Of a DNA stretch of 64,000 nucleotides, positions 59,656 through 64,000 are shown in pieces. The DNA comes from Bacteroidia bacterium 43-41. Its GTDB lineage: Bacteria; Bacteroidota; Bacteroidia; Bacteroidales; Dysgonomonadaceae. Under the pieces are notes generated by a model. It was given only the letters and a program-made list of their open reading frames with translations, was not told where the DNA came from and did no database searches. The stretch spans positions 62,001-126,000 of the forward strand of contig MKTD01000018.1 in the NCBI GenBank assembly GCA_001898165.1. The letters run 5' to 3'. How positions within the stretch are numbered: position 1 is the stretch's first letter; each line of letters opens with the position of its first letter. The position numbers were made by a program, and so were the translations under genes.

Positions 59656-61026
59656 TTATGAAAATAATAACCGGAATGCGTCGCTCACTTTCCGTACTTG
59701 CTCTATTTCAATTTTCACTTTCGACTTAAAACCTTTCAGGTTGTTGGAAGGAACGATGATGCGTGAGAAGCCCAACTTTTCTGCTTCGGTGATGCGTTGC
59801 TCGATGCGGTTAACAGGACGGATCTCGCCCGACAGCCCGACTTCGCCCGTGAGGCAGGTGTCCCTGTCGATGGCCATATCCAGGCTCGATGAAAGTACCG
59901 AACTGATTACTGCCAAATCCATTCCCGGGTCGTTTACGCGCAATCCTCCGGCAATGTTCAGGAAAACATCCTTTTGTGCCAGTTTAAATCCGGCGCGTTT
60001 CTCCAGGACCGCCAGCAGCATATTCATCCGCCGGATATCGAATCCGGTTGCCGATCGTTGCGGATTCCCGCCGTATGCTGCCGTGCTCACCAATGCCTGC
60101 GTTTCGATAAGAAAAGGGCGGACGCCCTCAATTACTGCCGAGATGGCAACTCCGCTTAACCCTTCGTGGTTCCGGGTGAGCAGGAGCTCCGAGGGATTGT
60201 TTACTTCACGAAGCCCCGATTGGTTCATTTCGTAGATTCCCAATTCCGATGTGCTGCCGAAACGGTTTTTGATGCTTCGTAAAATACGGTACATATAATG
60301 CTGATCGCCTTCGAACTGCAAAACGGTATCTACAATATGTTCCAGCACTTTGGGCCCGGCGATGTTACCCTCTTTTGTGATGTGCCCGATAAGGATGACG
60401 GGGGTATCCGATTGCTTTGCAAACTTGAGGATTGACGCGGCACATTCACGCACCTGAGAGATGCTTCCGGGCGACGATTCCATGGCTTCGTTGTAAACGG
60501 TTTGAATGGAGTCGATAATAACCAGTTGCGGTGAGGTGTTCTTGATGTGTTTGAAAATTTCGTCGAGATTGGTCTCGCACACAATCAGGCAATTGTCGTT
60601 TTTAATACCGATACGGTCGGCTCTCAGTTTCAGCTGCCGTGCACTCTCTTCTCCCGAGACGTATAGGGTTTTTATCTCCGACAGCTTCAGAATGGTTTGC
60701 AACACGAGTGTGGATTTTCCAATTCCCGGTTCGCCGCCGATCAGCACCAATGAGGCCGGCACCAATCCACCGCCCAGTACGCGGTTTAATTCCTCGTCGT
60801 TCATGTCTATGCGGGGTTCCTGTTCCGCCTTTATCTCGTGAAGCGATAAAGGCTGGCTTTTTACATTTTCGAACGAGCGTGTATCAATAATTTTTGACGA
60901 AGAATCTTTTCGTACCAACTCTTCCACCAGCGTCCCCCATTCGCCGCAGGCGGGGCATTTTCCCATCCATTTGGGCGATTCGTTGCCACAGTTGGTGCAA
61001 AAGTATGTCGATTTTAGTTTGGCCAT
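59656..61026 (-). CDS. radA: DNA repair protein RadA (Sms)
   Basis: A RecA-like ATPase that helps branch migration and processing of recombination intermediates. The 456-residue protein from the ATG at 61026 starts with a C4 zinc finger (YFCTNCGNESPKWMGKCPAC). The ATPase core has Walker A in LIGGEPGIGKSTLVLQTI, the RadA-specific KNRFG motif in IKNRFGSTSELGIYEM, and the C-terminal Lon-like domain with VNDPGMDLAVISSVLSSSLD and GEVGLSGEIRPVNRIEQRI. A longer start at 61068 is not conserved. It faces tex divergently; the two starts are 101 bases apart. Confidence 0.96.
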   Translation of the reverse strand: MAKLKSTYFCTNCGNESPKWMGKCPACGEWGTLVEELVRKDSSSKIIDTRSFENVKSQPLSLHEIKAEQEPRIDMNDEELNRVLGGGLVPASLVLIGGEPGIGKSTLVLQTILKLSEIKTLYVSGEESARQLKLRADRIGIKNDNCLIVCETNLDEIFKHIKNTSPQLVIIDSIQTVYNEAMESSPGSISQVRECAASILKFAKQSDTPVILIGHITKEGNIAGPKVLEHIVDTVLQFEGDQHYMYRILRSIKNRFGSTSELGIYEMNQSGLREVNNPSELLLTRNHEGLSGVAISAVIEGVRPFLIETQALVSTAAYGGNPQRSATGFDIRRMNMLLAVLEKRAGFKLAQKDVFLNIAGGLRVNDPGMDLAVISSVLSSSLDMAIDRDTCLTGEVGLSGEIRPVNRIEQRITEAEKLGFSRIIVPSNNLKGFKSKVKIEIEQVRKVSDAFRLLFS

Positions 61027-61073
61027 TTTTTTAGACAAAGATAACGATATTTTTACCCTTCTAAACATTTTTG

Positions 61074-61081
61074 TATTTTTG
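61074..61081 (+). promoter_or_regulatory. -7 box of tex
   Basis: TATTTTTG matches TAnnTTTG, 47 bases before the tex ATG at 61128. No well-placed -33 element was seen. Confidence 0.4.
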
Positions 61082-61127
61082 CATCATTAAAAATTCTCAT
61101 TTCAAAATCAAAAAAACAAGATTGAAA

Positions 61128-63251
61128 ATGTCCACCATCCTTTCACTTATCTCCAAATCCCTCCAAATCAACCTCAAAAACGTAGAAAACACCGTCAAGC
61201 TATTGGAAGGGGGGGCTACCATCCCTTTTATCAGCCGATACCGGAAAGAGGCTACCGGTGCGTTGGATGAGGTGCAGATTTCCGAAATTAAATCGTTGAA
61301 CGATAAATATATCGAACTCGAAAAACGAAGGAAGACCGTCCTTTCGTCCATCGAAGAGCAGGAAAAGCTGACCCCTGAATTAAAGGAGAGGATCGAAAAC
61401 TGTTGGGATGCCATCGAGTTGGAAGATATTTACCTGCCTTACAAACCCAAACGGCAAACGCGTGCAGAAATGGCCCGGAAAAGAGGATTGGAGCCTTTGG
61501 CAAAATGGCTGATGTTGCAGCAGGGGGGATCGGTAGAAGCGAAAGCCGGGCAGTTTGTCGGGGAAGAGGTTGCCGATACCGGTTCGGCTTTGAAAGGTGC
61601 GTGCGACATCATAGCCGAATGGGTGAATGAGGATGAGAAAGCGCGACAGGCCGTGAGGAATATTTTTTCACGCGAAGCGGTGATAACCGCCAAGGTGATA
61701 AAGGGAAAAGAAGAGGAAGGCGAAAAGTACAGGGATTATTTTGATTTCTCATCCCTCCTTTCACACTGCCCGTCGCATCGTCTTCTTGCCATCCGCCGTG
61801 GAGAATCGGAAGGTTTTTTACGTGTGTCGATCTCCCCCGACGATGAAAAATGCCTGGACAGGCTGGTGCCCCGGTATGCTAAAAACGATAGCGAGGCTGC
61901 CGATTACGTTGAAAATGCGGTGGAAGATGCTTACAAACGATTGTTGAAACCATCCATTGAAACCGAGTATGCCAATCTTTCCAAAGAAAAAGCAGATGAG
62001 GCGGCCATTTCGGTTTTCACGGAAAACCTTCGCCAGTTGTTGCTCGCCCCGCCATTGGGACAGAAGCGGATTTTGGGAATCGACCCGGGATACCGGACGG
62101 GATGCAAGCTTGTCTGTCTGGATGAGCAAGGAAATTTACTGCACAACGAAACCATTTATCCTCATCCTCCGCAAAACGAATTTTCGAAGTCGGCAAGCAA
62201 GGTTTCCAAACTGGTCTCGACTTACAATATCGATGCTATTGCTATCGGTAACGGTACGGCAAGCCGCGAAACCGAGCGGTTTATAGCTAACCTGCGATAC
62301 GATCGTGAGGTGAAAGTATTTGTGGTGAGTGAGAACGGTGCCTCCGTATATTCGGCATCAAAGACGGCACGCGAGGAATTTCCGGAGTATGACGTTACGG
62401 TACGCGGGGCAGTCTCAATAGGCAGGAGGTTGAGCGACCCGCTGGCGGAACTGGTGAAGATTGATCCGAAATCAATCGGAGTAGGCCAGTATCAGCACGA
62501 TGTGGACCAATCGAAACTAAAACGTTCACTCGACCAGACTGTGGAGAGTTGCGTGAATCTCGTGGGAGTTAATCTCAATACGGCGAGCAAACATTTGCTG
62601 ATGTATGTGTCGGGCCTCGGCGAGTCACTGGCACAGAACATCGTGGATTACCGTACAGAAAACGGCGCCTTCCGCGCACGCGCAGCGTTAAAGAAGGTAC
62701 CCCGCTTAGGCGAAAAAGCATTCGAGCAATGTGCCGGTTTCCTTCGCATCCCCAACGCTGAAAACCCGCTCGATAACTCCGCCGTGCATCCTGAAAGTTA
62801 TCCGGTTGTGGAGAGAATGGCAAAAGATTTGAAATGTTCGGTAAAGGAGCTGATCAGCAATAAACTGCTTATCGATACCATCGACATCAACCGCTACAAA
62901 ACCGACACTGTAGGTATTGAAACACTGACCGACATTTTGCACGAACTCGAAAAACCCGCCCGTGACCCGCGAACCAAGGTACAAGTGCTGGAGTTTGATC
63001 CCGATATCCGCTCCATAAACGATGTAAAAGAAGGGATGATTTTGCCCGGAATTGTTACCAACATCACCAACTTTGGCTGTTTTGTGGATTTCGGCATCAA
63101 GGAAAACGGCCTGGTTCACATCTCGGAGCTTGCCGACCGCTTCGTTTCCAATCCCACCGATGTGGTTTCGCTGCATCAGCATGTGAAGGTAAAAGTACTG
63201 TCGGTAGATTTGGAGCGAAAGCGGATCCAGTTGAGTATGAAGGGTGTGTGA
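61128..63251 (+). CDS. tex: Tex-family RNA-binding protein with S1 domain
   Basis: A 707-residue cytoplasmic nucleic-acid-binding protein from the ATG at 61128; a TTG at 61071 adds nothing conserved. Tex_N is at the start (GGATIPFISRYRKEATGALD), followed by the YqgF-like RNase H fold (KRILGIDPGYRTGCKLVCLD), helix-hairpin-helix parts (TASKHLLMYVSGLGESLAQN, ALKKVPRLGEKAFEQCAGFL) and a C-terminal S1 domain (GMILPGIVTNITNFGCFVDF). The protein family is conserved in most bacteria and linked to transcription and RNA handling, and to stress survival in some. The full domain set and length are normal. Confidence 0.96.
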   Translation: MSTILSLISKSLQINLKNVENTVKLLEGGATIPFISRYRKEATGALDEVQISEIKSLNDKYIELEKRRKTVLSSIEEQEKLTPELKERIENCWDAIELEDIYLPYKPKRQTRAEMARKRGLEPLAKWLMLQQGGSVEAKAGQFVGEEVADTGSALKGACDIIAEWVNEDEKARQAVRNIFSREAVITAKVIKGKEEEGEKYRDYFDFSSLLSHCPSHRLLAIRRGESEGFLRVSISPDDEKCLDRLVPRYAKNDSEAADYVENAVEDAYKRLLKPSIETEYANLSKEKADEAAISVFTENLRQLLLAPPLGQKRILGIDPGYRTGCKLVCLDEQGNLLHNETIYPHPPQNEFSKSASKVSKLVSTYNIDAIAIGNGTASRETERFIANLRYDREVKVFVVSENGASVYSASKTAREEFPEYDVTVRGAVSIGRRLSDPLAELVKIDPKSIGVGQYQHDVDQSKLKRSLDQTVESCVNLVGVNLNTASKHLLMYVSGLGESLAQNIVDYRTENGAFRARAALKKVPRLGEKAFEQCAGFLRIPNAENPLDNSAVHPESYPVVERMAKDLKCSVKELISNKLLIDTIDINRYKTDTVGIETLTDILHELEKPARDPRTKVQVLEFDPDIRSINDVKEGMILPGIVTNITNFGCFVDFGIKENGLVHISELADRFVSNPTDVVSLHQHVKVKVLSVDLERKRIQLSMKGV

Positions 63252-63258
63252 GATTTAT

Positions 63259-63855
63259 TTACAGATTAAAGCTTTTCCGGTGATGCGGGGTGATTCCGTG
63301 TTCCTTTATCGCTTCACGATGTGCGCGTGTGGGGTAACCCTTGTTGTTCGTCCAATCGTAAACAGGGAATTGTTCATGAAGGTTTTGCATATACTCATCC
63401 CGGTATGTTTTTGCCAACACCGATGCCGCCGCAATCGACAAGTATTTTCCGTCGCCCTTTATCACGCATGTGTGCGGAATGTTTTGGAACGGGCGAAACC
63501 GGTTCCCGTCTATTAAAATATGTTCCGGTGTTACGGTTAGTTTCGCCAATGCTTTGTGCATGGCTTTAACCGATGCCCAGAGGATATTTAATTCGTCAAT
63601 TTCATCCGGTGTGCACGTTTCAACGGCGTAACACAAAGCATTTTGTTCAATTACGGGGCGGAGGCGGATCCTCTCCTTTTCCGATAATTGTTTGGAGTCG
63701 TTCAATTCTTCGCACCGGAAGCCGGGCCTGAGAATGACAGCCGCCGCAAAGACCGGCCCGGCAAGGCATCCGCGCCCCGCTTCATCGCAACCTGCTTCAA
63801 TGCAGCCGGAGTTCATGCAAAACTGCAAGGGGTCATGTTTTTTTGCCGCTCTCAT
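63259..63855 (-). CDS. rnhB: ribonuclease HII
   Basis: Cuts RNA in RNA-DNA hybrids, including single ribonucleotides in DNA. The 198-residue protein has the type-2 RNase H signatures: [20 protein letters not shown] with the first catalytic Asp and Glu, [20 protein letters not shown] with another Asp, and [20 protein letters not shown]. The final part [20 protein letters not shown] is typical. The tail of the upstream gene is two bases before its start, so they may be co-transcribed. Convergent with tex, separated by 7 bases. Confidence 0.96.
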   Translation of the reverse strand: MRAAKKHDPLQFCMNSGCIEAGCDEAGRGCLAGPVFAAAVILRPGFRCEELNDSKQLSEKERIRLRPVIEQNALCYAVETCTPDEIDELNILWASVKAMHKALAKLTVTPEHILIDGNRFRPFQNIPHTCVIKGDGKYLSIAAASVLAKTYRDEYMQNLHEQFPVYDWTNNKGYPTRAHREAIKEHGITPHHRKSFNL

Positions 63856-64000
63856 TCAAAACACTTTCTCAGTCAAGTCGATTACTAACCGGTTATCCGC
63901 CGGCGGAAAGTCGAGCTGAAAATCCGAATCGGTTTCTTCGCTACCCAGCAGCCCGGCAAATTCACGAATGGCTTCTTTCATCTCTTCATCAGGGGCTTCA
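63856..64000 (-). CDS. C-terminal end of an unidentified protein
   Basis: The last 48 residues of a gene that runs off the right edge, reading EAPDEEMKEAIREFAGLLGS, then EETDSDFQLDFPP and ending VIDLTEKVF. It is acidic. The stop codon TGA at 63856-63858 lies directly before the ATG of rnhB, on the same strand. Too little is present for a family name. Confidence 0.7.
   Translation of the reverse strand, partial: EAPDEEMKEAIREFAGLLGSEETDSDFQLDFPPADNRLVIDLTEKVF

Overview
This window comes from a Bacteroidota chromosome, most likely order Bacteroidales. The signs are two SusC/SusD-type outer-membrane systems with FecI/FecR-type sigma and anti-sigma genes, a complete MoxR-DUF58-BatABCDE cluster, many lipoproteins with LxxC-type lipoboxes, and -7 boxes of the form TAnnTTTG, several with a TTTG about 20 bases upstream. 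A family-level guess (Dysgonomonadaceae-like) is inference only.

Left part (1-22.3 kb), accessory. Locus 1 (minus strand, 1-5.2 kb) holds an ECF sigma factor, FecR, SusC and the start of a SusD-like lipoprotein. Then come a coiled-coil protein, a RelE/ParE-type toxin-antitoxin pair and a class I fructose-bisphosphate aldolase. A decayed stretch (8.8-10.04 kb) carries an SGNH hydrolase and a GH16 glycosidase, each with an internal deletion. Locus 2 (10.0-20.2 kb, minus) holds FecR, SusC, SusD, a DUF1735/discoidin lipoprotein, a Tat-exported Gfo/Idh/MocA oxidoreductase and a DUF1080 hydrolase, which together suggest cleavage of glycosides through a 3-keto intermediate. Its likely sigma factor is at 21.8-22.3 kb, separated from FecR by a second toxin-antitoxin pair and an HdeD-like gene.

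Middle part (22.4-45.2 kb), mostly core: an amino-acid:cation symporter, exported superoxide dismutase, thioredoxin, DnaE, POT peptide transporter, and the Phe/Tyr operon (pheA, aminotransferase, DAHP synthase-chorismate mutase fusion, tyrA). That operon is preceded by a very clear Phe/Tyr attenuator with leader peptide MKQNNFAYSFYFYFYFSR. Next are a cyclophilin, an LptF/G permease, tgt, a glycosyltransferase pair facing a GH130 phosphorylase-like gene and flanked by copies of a short repeat, then lipA and lipB.

Right part (45.4-64 kb): the Bat aerotolerance operon with a PAP2 phosphatase, a small HTH protein, a DUF2007-UspA fusion and a lipoprotein. A 2.2-kb island follows, bounded by a 34-bp repeat of the tRNA-Cys 3' end. 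It carries a RelE/HigB-like toxin, an XRE antitoxin with a C-terminal extension and a SecB-like chaperone, that is, a tripartite toxin-antitoxin-chaperone (TAC) system. radA, tex, rnhB and the end of an unidentified gene close the window.

The best candidates for a second look are the TAC island in tRNA-Cys, the aromatic attenuator, the GT4/GT4/GH130 cluster with its repeats, and the 3-keto-glycoside genes of locus 2. All family names rest on reading motifs by eye; no database search was run.
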